Shown: one piece after another, positions 32,071-43,289 of the stretch
How the letters are laid out: each line of letters opens with the position of its first letter
Numbering within the stretch: position 1 is the stretch's first letter
Origin: Bryoerythrophyllum caledonicum
Taxonomy: Eukaryota; Streptophyta; Bryopsida; Pottiales; Pottiaceae
Direction: 5' to 3'
Length of the DNA stretch: 64,000 nucleotides
Assembly: GCA_963971425.1 (NCBI GenBank)
Contig: OZ020518.1
Location: 18,108,990-18,172,989 of the forward strand
Program-made: the position numbers and the translations under genes
The notes under the pieces: generated by a model
What the model was told of the DNA's origin: nothing
What the model saw: the letters and a program-made list of their open reading frames with translations, nothing else
The model's database searches: none

Positions 32071-32770
32071 ATTAGGGACGAGCTTCCGGAATGGGACGCG
32101 AACCGGAAGTGTTGGACGAATTCGCAGGTGCCGTTGAAGTTCCTTCTTGCGTATGTCAACCATGCTCGGGAAGAATCCTCGGGAGTTACCGCCACTGTCT
32201 GTGTACAAGATGGAAGCGCAATGCATCAGAGAATGGCCTTGGCGTCCTCGGAGTGGAATGTACCTTTCGCTCGGAGTGAACCCTCAACCGGCTAAGCGCA
32301 TCTGGAACTCCATCGTCAAGGCGTACTCGTCAGGAAGAAGTCGAAGATGTTTGTGATGCAAGATGTCCTACAAATCAACCAGCAGGTGAGGAAAACTACG
32401 CAGTGTATGTGTTTTGAGAATGAGCTTACGATTAAGCTGCCGATTTGTAGGCTGTTCAGGCAGGAATCGACTCGCTTGCGCTTCCTCAGACGGACGATGG
32501 AGCTGCGACATTAGAGCAGTCCGACGAGTATTGCAGAAAGCTCAACGACTCGCAGAGAGACGCGGTGAAGAGCGCACTCGCAGGCTTCCTCGCGTCGGAG
32601 GGGAAGCCTCACGTCAGGATGGTGCAAGGTCCGTTGGGGACTGGGAAGACGGCGATGCTGGTGACGTAGATCTCCGTGCTCAGATTTCTCCAGTACCGGA
32701 CCCTATCTCAGCTCCGACAAATGCTGCGGTGCTGGAGGTTTGCAAGAGGATGATGAGCTTCTTCTCCGGG
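32071..32770 (+). pseudogene. Superfamily-1 helicase (UPF1/SEN1-type) remnant
   Basis: The second exon-like segment (about 32,450-32,770) reads LNDSQRDAVKSALAGF, then the Walker A motif GPLGTGKTAML (family consensus GPPGTGKT) and, after a stop at 32,667 and a frame change, APTNAAVLEVCKRM, which matches motif Ia of these RNA/DNA helicases. The first segment (32,071-32,390) includes ELPEWDANRKCW and a stop. Only the start of the ATPase core is present, and the frame is broken twice. It ends at a tandem duplication just left of the MULE. Confidence 0.6.
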
Positions 32771-32842
32771 GTTGAGCCGCAGCAGTGCTAGAGGTTTGCA
32801 AGAGGATGATGAGCATCTTCCCCAGGGTTGAGCCGCAGCAGG
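32731..32842 (+). repeat. 56-bp tandem duplication, two units
   Basis: GCTGGAGGTTTGCAAGAGGA at 32,731 recurs as GCTAGAGGTTTGCAAGAGGA at 32,787, and both units continue through a GGTTGAGCCGCAGCAG end with a few mismatches. It duplicates the helicase motif Ia region. Confidence 0.75.
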
Positions 32843-32909
32843 AAGTATTTTCCAGATTGGAGCTGCGACGCAACCAGTGAAGGAGCCGTTGCAAGAGCAG
32901 AGCACAAGG

Positions 32910-32918
32910 CCCAGGCGG
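32910..32918. repeat. MULE target site duplication, left copy
   Basis: CCCAGGCGG lies immediately left of the terminal inverted repeat and is repeated exactly at 43,281-43,289. Nine bases is the usual duplication length for Mutator-like elements. Confidence 0.9.
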
Positions 32919-33228
32919 CCCGCTCACTAGGTTCAATCCGTGTTCGGGCTGTCAGGCCCTGTTTTGGTCTTCTTTCCGTCTCCCGCGGCCGTCCCCCAAA
33001 AGCATCTTTCCGCCCCCTTGTCCGCGTCTTTTCCTTCCAGCGCCTCTCGCCCTTTCCGAGATCCCTGCCCGATCCATCCCGATAAGCGCCTGCCCGCCCC
33101 TGCTATCGGCGCAGACCCCGAGACCCGATAACACCATATCGGCTATCGGCCTAGGAACGGATCCACGCCCACGTGTACCGGTGGGACCCATCCACCCCCC
33201 TCCGCCGCCGATAAGCCAGTATCATCCG
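32919..33228. repeat. MULE left terminal inverted repeat, 310 bp
   Basis: Starts CCCGCTCACTAGG and ends CAGTATCATCCG. By eye it is identical to the reverse complement of 42,971-43,280; every position pair checked sums to 76,199, so there is no indel. CGATA or TATCG occurs six times in it. Confidence 0.92.
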
Positions 33229-34134
33229 TTACCTGTCACAATCATCCATCGCAGGAGGGTTGCAATCAGCCGGAATCCAAATCGATTGAATCTGAAAGCA
33301 ATCATTTTTTGCATAGGGTTTCGATGGAGCTATCGCGGATTGAATGACAGGGCGGTCTCTTGATTTGGTCGAGGCGATGTGCTCTCATGGTAAAGCGTGT
33401 GATGGTTTTGATAGCTATAGTTCTGTGGTTGGCGGCTGGTAGTCTCGATAGGAGAATTAGAGTCTCATCATTGTCGCCATCAATTTCAAATGTTCCGGCG
33501 GCGTTGTTCAAATGGCGAAGGCTGCTGTTGGCTCGTTTTCTCTCTCATTTGCAAACCCGTTTGTTTGTACTCCCTACTATCGTTTGCGCTGTTCTTTTGC
33601 GAGCTCGATCTCAGAGAATTCCTTGACATCTTCCATCTCCGACGACGCCTTCTGGTAAGCATGCAAACCCTCCCGCTCTCATTCAGTTTGTAAACCTATA
33701 GGCTCATATCGAGTTGGGAAGTGGACGCAGGAAGTTGATAGTTAGGGTTTCTGGAACTCGATATTCTCAGTACTAGTTTTTCTGGAATCATACTGAAGTT
33801 TATCTGTAGACGATAAGGATTTTGGGGTTTAGCGATCTGTCGGATTTGTTTAGCCGTATACGATAAGGCACTCAGGTGATTTTCTATTCTTACGTTGTCA
33901 GTGAGCGTGAGCGTGGAGTTCATGATAGAATATACTGTGTCGATTGGAGTACGAAAGGAGATAACGATTGGAATTCCAAGTGCCGCGCTGATAGGAGTAC
34001 CAAGGGAGATACCGTTTGGAATACTAAAAGGCTTAAACTTCTCGGTTTTGGTTTAGGGTTTATAGCTTCTCATGTACCACGTTTCATAATAAGTTTCATG
34101 ACTGATTTGCTCTGTATGCTGTAGGTCTGCAAAA
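33229..34134 (+). promoter_or_regulatory. 5' region of the MULE Ulp1-domain gene
   Basis: 906 bases between the terminal repeat and the first ATG. No other gene is supported. About seven CGATA/TATCG sites were counted by eye, mostly in the last 450 bases. It should hold the promoter and leader; no clear TATA box stood out. Confidence 0.4.
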
Positions 34135-37100
34135 ATGCCGAGATGCAACTGCGTCAGTGAGTTACCGAGAGGGGTGGAGGCTGTTCCCACCCACCCGATT
34201 TACAACGATAGGCTGAAGAGGATAGAGCAAGTTTTCAAGGTGGAGGGGCATTACTGGCAAGACAGCTGGCATCCTCTGACGGCCAGGAGAATGATTCTGG
34301 CGATGCACGGGCCAGACTCGCAGATTTACAAGACCAGTGAACTGTCTCCGGAGAAGAAAGCTTTTCACTGTCCGTATTGCAAGGAGGTCGGGCAGAAACA
34401 TAGGATCAATCTGCACCTGAATCACGCGAAGTGCCCTGGGCGACCTAACAGGAAAATGCCTGCTTATCCGAACCTCGACATCAAGAATCAACCTCAGTTC
34501 ATACAGAAGATGGTGGATTGTACAACAGTGGACGACGTCATTGCTGCGTTCCAGCATATCGTCCCACTCGATAGGTCTAGCAGGAAGCCGAGAGGCGGCG
34601 GGAAGAGAGCGGCCGGGACTGGATCTCGGGACACTCGCGCAAGAAAGCGAGGTGCGTCGACCTCTCGGGCATCGAGACCAGTCCGATTGGAAGCCGATGA
34701 CGAGGAGTCGTCATCGGATGACGACGATCAGTACGAGGCGGGCGAGGATGGCGATAGGTCTGAGGACCACGAAGATGTCGATGCTAGGCCCATGGACATC
34801 GTCGCCTACAGCGTTCCAGCGACATCGGAAAGTGGGCACTTCGTTTCCGGGAATGTCGCTTCCAGCGCCCCGATAAGCCAGGCGATTGTTACATCAAGTG
34901 CTCGTGGTCGGGACATGCACTCGATAAAGCGAGGTGCATCGTCCTCTCGGGCATCGAGAGCAGTGCATGCACAGCCCCCGTCCGATACGACCACATCGGA
35001 TGAGGAGGACCAGGACGGGTCGCGAGAGGATAGCGAATCCTCTCAGGCGCGCGAAGATACCGATGCGCGTCCCAATGAAGCGATCCCGGTCAGGCATCCA
35101 GCGACGGCGAAGGGTGGGCAATGCAGCTCCGGGAACGTCGAGAAGAGGCCTACGATAGGCCAGGAGGTTGCAACACCCTCTCGGCGTGCGAGGAGCCCCA
35201 AACCGAACTTGAAGGCGCGTGCGATGTGTCCCTTTGACAGCATCACTGCCCCGAATTTCCATGGAGAAGACGATCCATATTCCGTAGGGAATGCAGCGGA
35301 AGTGCGCGAACAGTACAAGGTGGTGCGGAGGGACGACGGACCTAGCGCGACTCTCGCCGATATCTCCGACGAGAGGTTAAGTATCAGACAATACCTCGCG
35401 GGGGGCGCTAGGCCGAGGTACAGTAACCCGGACAGAGAAGCCAGGGCGCGGGAATTGGAGGAAATGCGCATTCGCGAAATAGAGCGCATTCGTCTCGACG
35501 TGGACGAAAAGTACGCGGCGTCCATCCAAACCGACATACCTCCAGTGAGGCGAACCCGAACCCCTTTGTGGATTCTCATGAACAATGGTTTGCTGTCTGA
35601 AGAGGAGCGTCGCAGCATATCGTCCGAGAATCATCTACTTCAGATGATGCAGGACGTTGTGGCGCAAGGGCAGTGGCGTTTTACGTCTGCTATCGGGCAA
35701 GCGTTCTGCACGCAAGCCATCTCCACCGACGAGCTAAATGAGTGCAAGCCTATCGTGGAGCTGGCGCAGTTTCCGTGGAGCGAGAAGCTGAGAATTCGGT
35801 GGGTGGCTACTGTGAGGGAGACGTGGCTATTTCTTCAACGAGAGAAGGAGGCGGAAGAATGGGAGGTCTCGGGAAGAGCTAGGGCCGCCAGGATCCAACA
35901 AGACCGCGAGGCGGAACTGGTCTCCCGAATTGCCTCCTACGACAAGGAGCGGTCTGTGGAATGGGAGGCCTTGGTGTGGGACTACAATCTCCTGTTCCAC
36001 TTCTGCGCCGATAACCCCTTCATTCGCGAGCTCTTGCCGCCCATGCCATGGAAACACAACTCCGAAGAGGCGAGAGTGGTGTTATCGATCTTGAAGGCAG
36101 CAAGTATCGATCCCATGCGTCCTCCACGAGAAGCGAGGCTCCTGAAGTGCTGGTTTATCGCCAACGGTTTCAGTAACCGGTTTGTCCCCCCTCTATTATC
36201 GTCATCTCTTTTACCAGCTATTTTAGGGCTTCAATGCTATCGGACTCTCGTTCCAGTTCAGAGTTTTTTGTCGTTTTAACAACTACTAGATTGGAGGTAT
36301 CGCTTATGAGTTATCGGCTGACTGTTGTTTGAATTGCAGTGGAACAAATATGTGCCATCCCCACGCGCGAATGACGCCGCTGATGATTGATAGGAACTCC
36401 GATAACGCACATTCGCCTTGGGATGGCGCATTATTTCTGTACGAGAAGCTAGGGAGGTTTCTCTTCGGGCATGTGGAGTACGCGGATGATGATCCGGAGG
36501 TGGTAGAACTCCATCAGATGCTCGTTAACGAAGCGCGTGAATGCGGCAGAGCTCTAATACAGTTCACCCATCACGTAAGAGCGCGGACAGTCATCGACAT
36601 GGCCTGTAGACACGAGGTCCAGTTTGAGCTGAGGTGGTGTCAAACCGATCTGGCGTCGTACATGCCATGGGAGCTTCTCGAAGAGCAATGCCTGTTTCGG
36701 GAAGACATCGACTTACTATATGTCGGCAGTGGATCGAGTAAGCCGTCCGCCACATCGTTTACGATCTTCACTTACAATTTTATGCATATCGTGTGTGAGT
36801 ACTTATGTTTATCCAATGTCACGTGTGTACAGATATGGTAGGTGGTCACCTTATCGGAGTCCATGACGGGCCCGAGATGCAGGCTTGTCTCACGGCGATA
36901 ACAAGTTTCTGCCGGAAGCAATGCGCAGCATCGGTGTCACGTATTCGATCCGAAGACGTCACGGAGGGTTCTTCTCGGAATACTCGAGACATCGAGGGTG
37001 CCCAGGCTCTTATCGCCGTCCACGAGGGAACTCCGATTGGGCTCGGAGAGCGACGAGAACCTGCTCAAAGAAGGGAGCACGTAGAGAAGGTCTCTCTCCC

Positions 37101-39319
37101 GCCGCATATCGTGGTGGAGGACGTCGCCGATAAGAAAGATGAGAGTCCTTCAGAAGCTGCATTTCGGGAGGGGGAGGAGACGATGGACGTTGACTCCGAG
37201 AGGGAGGAGATCTTGGGTAAGGAAGGAGATGCCAGTATCCCCGACCCCGGGTTCGATGTCGTCCCGAATTTAAGCCGTGGGAGCGAGGAGCGAGAAGCCG
37301 ATGTCACACCTGACAACGCCGAGGTCAGCCAGGAAGCTGGTCACCTAGCTGACCGGCGCACTACATCTGCAGGCGATATGTCAGGCGTCCCTTCTTACAT
37401 GGTCCCGGTTCCTATCGAAGCCGATAAGGAATGTCGGGCTAAGGAAAACAACGATCCGCCTATCGTTGAGAGAGATTCGCAGCCATCGGAGCCTATTGTG
37501 TCTGAAGAAGAAGCGGCAATGCCTTCGGAGCCTACCGTACCTGAAGAAGGAGCGGCAACGCCATCGGAGCCCCATGTGGCGGACGACGGGGACGAAACGC
37601 CTCTCGGATGGACCCAGGTAATGGCTGACCTCACGCTTGGAGATGGGTTGCTAAACCTACACGGGAACGGAACCCCCGAGGACTTACGATCATTACACGG
37701 GGTAAGAACACAACGAGCCGTGAAGGTTGCCGAGGGAATAAATAGACAAAACCGTCCTTTTAACCTATCGCGATATCCGCCTATGTATGCTATGTTCTTT
37801 GCTTCCCCTCGAATCCGTGTCATAGAGACTACGCCCCTAACGACTATAGATTCTGTGTTTTTGTAGGACGGGTTATCGGAACAATGGAGAGAGCGAACTC
37901 TAGCGCAAGTCATCGAGGGCGTGATGGAGAAGAGGGAGTCCATTGTGTATCATCCAGGACTTCTGGAATCGCTCGCGAAACGCGTCCCTGATAACCCACC
38001 CCCGTATCAGTGTATGTTGCCCGAGAACCGCCACATCTGCACGTCTCGGATGCCCGACTGGAATAGAGAGCCCACTCTATGCTTCGAGGCTGCAAGTCAC
38101 TCTCCGGAGCTGGTCGAGCAAAGTTTGGGTCTTATCGTCGAGCTTCTGAAGCACAGGTTTAGTTTTTTTACTCTTATCGTCCGATACTTTCCGATTTGCG
38201 ACCTCAAGTATAGTTCGTGTTCGATATCTTGTGAACGATAACCCCTTAATACGATATGACTTGTACTGTACAAATGCACGTATCGTTTGCTAACTCACAG
38301 TGTCATTTCTGTCCCGCAGACCCCCTGGCAAGAAACTCGATGACATTGTAGACGATATGCTCGTCTTCGGCCCGGACAAGAGGAAAGCTGTGACCATATC
38401 GCTCAATCGTGCCGACTGGGGCTGCATTCTCCAGGACGGGCGAGAGCTCGACGGCTCTCTTATGGACTTCCTACTCCGGCATATCGTATACCGCGCTGAC
38501 CCGGAGGTACGACGGCACTACGCGTTGACTCACAACTGGATGTCTAATTGCATGCAGTCGAAAATCGATGACGCAAGCACATGGGACGAAGTCGTGTATT
38601 ACATCTATCGTACCGTGCGTACCGTATCTCGACTCGAGGACACACTAGTGGTGCCCTACCAGAACATGGGTCACTGGAGCATATTTGTCGTGGAGGACTC
38701 CCAGACGATACAATTCGACACGTTGAATATGCACCGGGACGAGCGAGCGGGCAACTTCGCGTTTGTGTTGCACATGGCGTGGGCGATGGCGAGGGGTGTT
38801 TCGCCTAAGTCGGCCATGTGGAGGAAGTGGCAAGGACGGAAGGTGAAGAGGTTGCCGATTCCAAAGCAAGCGTTGTCGTGGGAGTGCGGTTACGTGTCGT
38901 GCTTGGCATTCTGGCAGTACCTCGTCATACGTGGGAGTAGTCCATCCGCCGATCCGGATTTGCTGCAGAACCACAAATGGCAGGACTGGGCGGGGTCAAA
39001 AGCGCGACTGTGGTTAGTTCAGGCGTTCTATCTCGAGCTTATTTCCCCGCCCAATGGGTTTTCTAAGCCTACAGTTGATGTCTGGAGTCCTGTACAGGCA
39101 TATGTTCTCGCCAGCGAGAACATGGAGGGCGATGATGAAACCATGGAGGTGAGCCCGGAAACAGGAAGGAGGAATACGACGAGGGCTGCTATCGACTTGG
39201 GTATCGAGAAGACGATAGCATTGCAGCTCAAGGGATGTCGTGTGAGGCAGCCTCTCGGCGAAGCACCTAGGGAAGGGGTGAAGAAGCCGGGCACGAAGAG
39301 AAAGCCGAAGAAGAAGTAG
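34135..39319 (+). CDS. MULE-encoded protein with zinc finger and Ulp1/C48 protease domain
   Basis: Five exons: 34,135-36,179, 36,340-36,737, 36,833-37,701, 37,867-38,156 and 38,320-39,319. All junctions are GT-AG with matching phases, and the total is 4,602 bases (1,533 aa). The N-terminus has a possible zinc finger (HCPYCKEV...HLNHAKC, residues ~78-103). The next ~250 residues are acidic and disordered, with two copies of a roughly 90-residue module (KRGASTSRASRPV / KRGASSSRASRAV). The C-terminus is a Ulp1-type cysteine protease: His1319 (NMGHWSIF), Asp1334 (QFDTLN) and Cys1390 (SWECGYVSC). Ulp1 enzymes cleave SUMO or related conjugates. In VANDAL elements, proteins of similar plan counteract silencing; a like role here is inference. 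No MULE transposase motif is present. Confidence 0.85.
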
Positions 39320-39728
39320 GCTCAGAGCTTCTTCTTCTTGTATTTTACATGTACGATAGGTTAGGCTCAGAGTTAGCGGTAGGACGATAGGTGTGTATAC
39401 ATTCATTTTCCGATCAAATACCGGACAAATCTGTACTGTACATTCCAAAATGTACAAGAATGTGTTGGTAATGAAATGATCTCCCGTTGTCTATCTATCC
39501 TGGCTATCGTTTATCTATGCATAATAATGTGTATTTGTCCTACCAATCCTGTTTGTATCCTATCGAGGACTATACCTCCCGCGATAAGAACTATAGGAGC
39601 GAGCGCAGTATACCTCTTCCGATAAGATGAACATATGTAGGAGAGGACGATGGACCACAATATGGCAACCCGATAACGCGGTGGCGTTATCGGATGTCTA
39701 AATTAAGAATATAGCCTATTGGCTATGC
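39320..39728. promoter_or_regulatory. Convergent spacer dense in CGATA/TATCG
   Basis: A 409-base tail-to-tail spacer between the two MULE genes. Eight CGATA/TATCG pentamers were counted by eye, where about one is expected by chance. Both genes must end transcription here. AT-rich stretches follow the Ulp1 gene stop, but I could not assign a definite polyadenylation signal. Confidence 0.5.
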
Positions 39729-42700
39729 TTACTGCGTAAGGTTCTCGGGAGCACGAGCCGAGGAATGTCGGTAACCTCGCGAATCTAAGAAATCGCGCAG
39801 CCTTTGAAGCCTCATTCCGAGCCCGTCTCGGTTACAAGGGAGGGAATGAGCAATCTGCAGCAGTGGATGAAGCATGCCGGCATCAATATCTGCCTCGATT
39901 CTGGACAATGTCCCATCCATACTTCGTAACCCGGCGTCCAAGTGCCGCGCCAGTATCGGTTGCCGATACGCCTTATCGAGGAGCTTCAAAATGAGTTGGT
40001 GCATGCGGTCGAAGTCATCTGACCACACACTTCCCAGTTCTCGTGTTGGCGATGTCTCGAAACATACATCTCGGTCACATGATCTTGAAGGCAACATATC
40101 GTTGGCGTCGATATCGAGAACAGGCCGTAGGATTTCCGATCTCTGGTCGTTGGAGAGCAGGAGATTGGTCATACCTCCTTGGGCCGTGCCGCGTAGAGAG
40201 CCGAGGTATCGGGCAATCTTGCCCGAGGCGAGGTCGGGTCTCGTTAACTCGAGTACTTTAACTTGATGCTTGCAGATGTTCCCTTTCTGGGAATACACAC
40301 ACTCGCAGACGGCCCACTCCGTGCAGGGATTGTATACAGCGTACGCAATGTGACCTCGTTTCGAAGACCTAACCAAAGCCGGTCCTCCAATATACATTGG
40401 CAATACGACGTTCTCGTTTGGGATAGAATTGGCTTGGATAATGGAGTTTACCATAATCTGCCTCAGCTTCTTGTTCTTCACGAACCCGTTCTGTTTACTC
40501 CAGTCGGTGTAGTCATATTTCTCAATGACATTCCCAGTGAGCTCATAGATAAGCCAGTCCATCCGTCGGCCGATAAGCTTCCTTTTCGACTGTCGCAAGA
40601 CGGATTTCATGTTCGAATGGAATGACTCTATCGCAGCTGTGGTATCCTGGCCCGCATGAGGGATCTTTCTGTCTCCCACTACCCACATATGGATTTTCGG
40701 CATCCATTCCTTGTCAAAATACTTCCAGTACTCCTTTGCATCTGGAATGCGTGCCTTTGCCTCCATATAGACGTGTTGAACCCACTCTAACAACGTCCAG
40801 ATCCTCGTAGGAGGTCCTCTCGTAGCAGGGTCATCGCAATCACTTGGTGTCTCCGACATGTACATAAGATCCCCTACAGTACGCAATGCAGCAGCTCTCG
40901 TCTCCATGTCTTTCAACTTCGCACAAGCGTTCTTTTGCCAGGCTCGACGCACGTGCCACAAGCATAGGAACAGAAACGACCGAGGCCAAACTTCCCTGCG
41001 ATAAGTAAAAACACGATAACCCATCAGATAACCCGGCACGATACGAGAAAGCCGGAACGCCGATATGTCGGATCATCCCGACCTGAACCTGACGTACAAA
41101 AGGCAAGATATGAAACCAGAGGGGGTATTCTGCGAGTCTCTATAGTTTCTTACCGGAGTGAGTTGATCTCGTTATCGGCGTCGTCGAGTACGAATGCTGT
41201 AGGTCTCCATCTTGGGTTGATTTGCTCTAGCTTCTCTTTTAGAGCGTGCATCCAAGGCACTAGATCACTTTGTTTTGATCTCGCGGTGATTATAAAGGCG
41301 ACGGGCACGCCATTCCTCCAGTCGTCGAACACCATCATCGTGAATAGAGGGTACTGTAAACAATAGGAAATATTAGTACTAGAAGATACGAATCGATGTT
41401 GCACAAGTTTGTAGATCGGATGAGTAGACACATTCAGAGCGAGTCGTAAAGGCACATACCTTCTTGTTGTTTGTAGCGAAGGTCCCGTCTATCGCAATAA
41501 TGCTATCGTGCCCATAGTTGAGCATCATCCGCAGCTGAAAAGGGGTCTGAATCCCTATCACGAAGGGCACGTTGTCAGAGTTCAGGACCCCTTCTATCTT
41601 AGTCCCCGGATCCTGGTAGTAGAATACCATCTCTCGATTCTCTCGTACCCACATTCTAACACTCTCGGCATCATTATGGTGCTTCATGTAGAGTTCTTGC
41701 GCACGGACGCCACAAATGTTCCGAATATCCTCCATGCTCAGGAAACAATCCCGAGAAGGTGTGAGCGTGCCCTCATCGCGTCCTTTGAGTACCAACCTCT
41801 GATGCTTTAGTTTAATCGATTCCATAGGAACGAGCTCGTCGTACTGCCGTAGAACCCAATCTCTAACCTCCTCCGATATGCACTTTCGGAATCTGAGTCT
41901 CCCCCTGGTGATGTTTACCTTATCGTGAACGATATTGCCCTCTCTATCAACGTGATCTTTGCAGAAGTACCCTATCTCGGCGATAGATGGTAGAAAGTAG
42001 TACCTCTTTACATAGAATCTACATTGGCAGCCCACCTTCATAGACCCTCCCTCCTTCGCGTCAGTAGCACGAGGGCCTTTCTGACCACGTCCTGAGTATA
42101 TCTGTTTTCCTTTCCGATTGTATCGTCGTGCTGTGGGTGCCATATCGGGAGTGATATCGTCGATCTTGTCTCTATTGTCTTGGGGACCGTATTGACAACG
42201 CCATCTGCAACGACAGCCGAGAACTTTTTGTGATGGATACAGTGCGCAGTAGACGATATGACAGTAATCCTCGTAACAGCAATGACCATCTTACCGTTGA
42301 AGCTCGATGGGGCAGTTCCAGCGATAGTGGGTCTTATCTCCCACGTTCGTGGGGTCGAATTTATCCCGCACGAATGTGGTCTCGACGTCCTTTCGGCATG
42401 ATTGCTCACCGTTCACGAAATCCATTACTCTATCCCATGGAATGTAGGCGATAAGCTTCGATTGCTTTCCCTCACCGGGGTCATGATCAGGAAGACCATG
42501 GAGGTCATCAACAGCGGACTTCGTCTCCCTCTCGGCCTCAAAATTCCACCTCAGATCTTTCCAAGTTAGCAAACCAGGTGGAGGCTTATGTAATGCATCA
42601 CGCATCCTAAGAACCTTGTGACCATGCTTCATGAGGTACCGAGCGTGCGGGCCTTCTCGGATAGCTGTATCTAGATCTTGCACACCCTCCTCACGCACAC

Positions 42701-42836
42701 CAGCAGGCTTCTTTCGACCCTGCCGCCTCCATCCTCTCGCTGCCACCCCGTTATCGGCTCCACTCCGAACTGGTACCTCACTTGCATCCACACCTGGGAA
42801 GACCGGCGGCAGGAGATTCAGATCCAGGAACTCCAT
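39729..42836 (-). CDS. MULE transposase (mudrA type)
   Basis: Four exons on the minus strand: 42,836-42,295, 42,204-41,460, 41,353-41,154 and 40,995-39,729. All introns are GT-AG with matching phases; total 2,754 bases, 917 aa. An N-terminal Cys/His region (HYRWNCP, GCQCRFYVK, FCKDHVDREG) resembles the zinc-binding domain that precedes MULE transposases. The DDE domain has Asp420 (AIDGTF) and Asp486/487 (VLDDAD), with the CxxH of the family at 507-510 (CLWHVRRAW). The catalytic Glu is not assigned with certainty. A SWIM zinc finger lies near residues 720-735 (CECVYSQKGNICKH). It would bind the terminal repeats and move the element. No stop or frameshift was found. Confidence 0.88.
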
Positions 42837-42970
42837 TCCCGCTGCCTATCGGTGACACTCTACTCTCCCGCGAGCACAACAAATGGCGCCGCAATGAACA
42901 CGGGCTGGGGAGACGTTGCAAGCCGAGTCCAACATAAATCATCTACATCATCTCCGCTCCTCGGATTGCC

Positions 42971-43280
42971 CGGATGATACTGGCTTATCGGCGGCGGAGG
43001 GGGGTGGATGGGTCCCACCGGTACACGTGGGCGTGGATCCGTTCCTAGGCCGATAGCCGATATGGTGTTATCGGGTCTCGGGGTCTGCGCCGATAGCAGG
43101 GGCGGGCAGGCGCTTATCGGGATGGATCGGGCAGGGATCTCGGAAAGGGCGAGAGGCGCTGGAAGGAAAAGACGCGGACAAGGGGGCGGAAAGATGCTTT
43201 TGGGGGACGGCCGCGGGAGACGGAAAGAAGACCAAAACAGGGCCTGACAGCCCGAACACGGATTGAACCTAGTGAGCGGG
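42971..43280. repeat. MULE right terminal inverted repeat, 310 bp
   Basis: Reverse complement of 32,919-33,228 with no difference noticed. Identical arms of this length point to a recent insertion. The 134 bases between it and the transposase ATG hold the promoter of that gene and one TATCG. Confidence 0.92.
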
Positions 43281-43289
43281 CCCAGGCGG
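43281..43289. repeat. MULE target site duplication, right copy
   Basis: CCCAGGCGG, identical to 32,910-32,918. Confidence 0.9.

Larger units (their letters stand above)
32919..43280. mobile_element. Complete Mutator-like element (MULE), 10,362 bp
   Basis: Defined by 310-bp inverted ends and a perfect 9-bp target duplication. It carries two genes that converge on a 409-bp spacer: a Ulp1-domain protein (plus) and a mudrA-type transposase (minus). Both have full open frames across all inferred introns, so the copy looks autonomous and young. The element is richer in G+C than its AT-rich flanks and is loaded with CGATA/TATCG. A MULE with a transposase plus a Ulp1-domain gene matches the plan of VANDAL and Kaonashi-type MULEs of flowering plants. 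Confidence 0.92.

Noticed and set aside
32952..33191. 79-codon ORF also present, identical, at 43,008-43,247
   Set aside because: Both lie wholly inside the two MULE terminal repeats; their identity comes from the repeats, not from a duplicated gene.
36329..37866. Separate short genes between the large MULE frame and the Ulp1 frame
   Set aside because: All frames join through GT-AG introns of matching phase into one 1,533-aa product, so they are exons.
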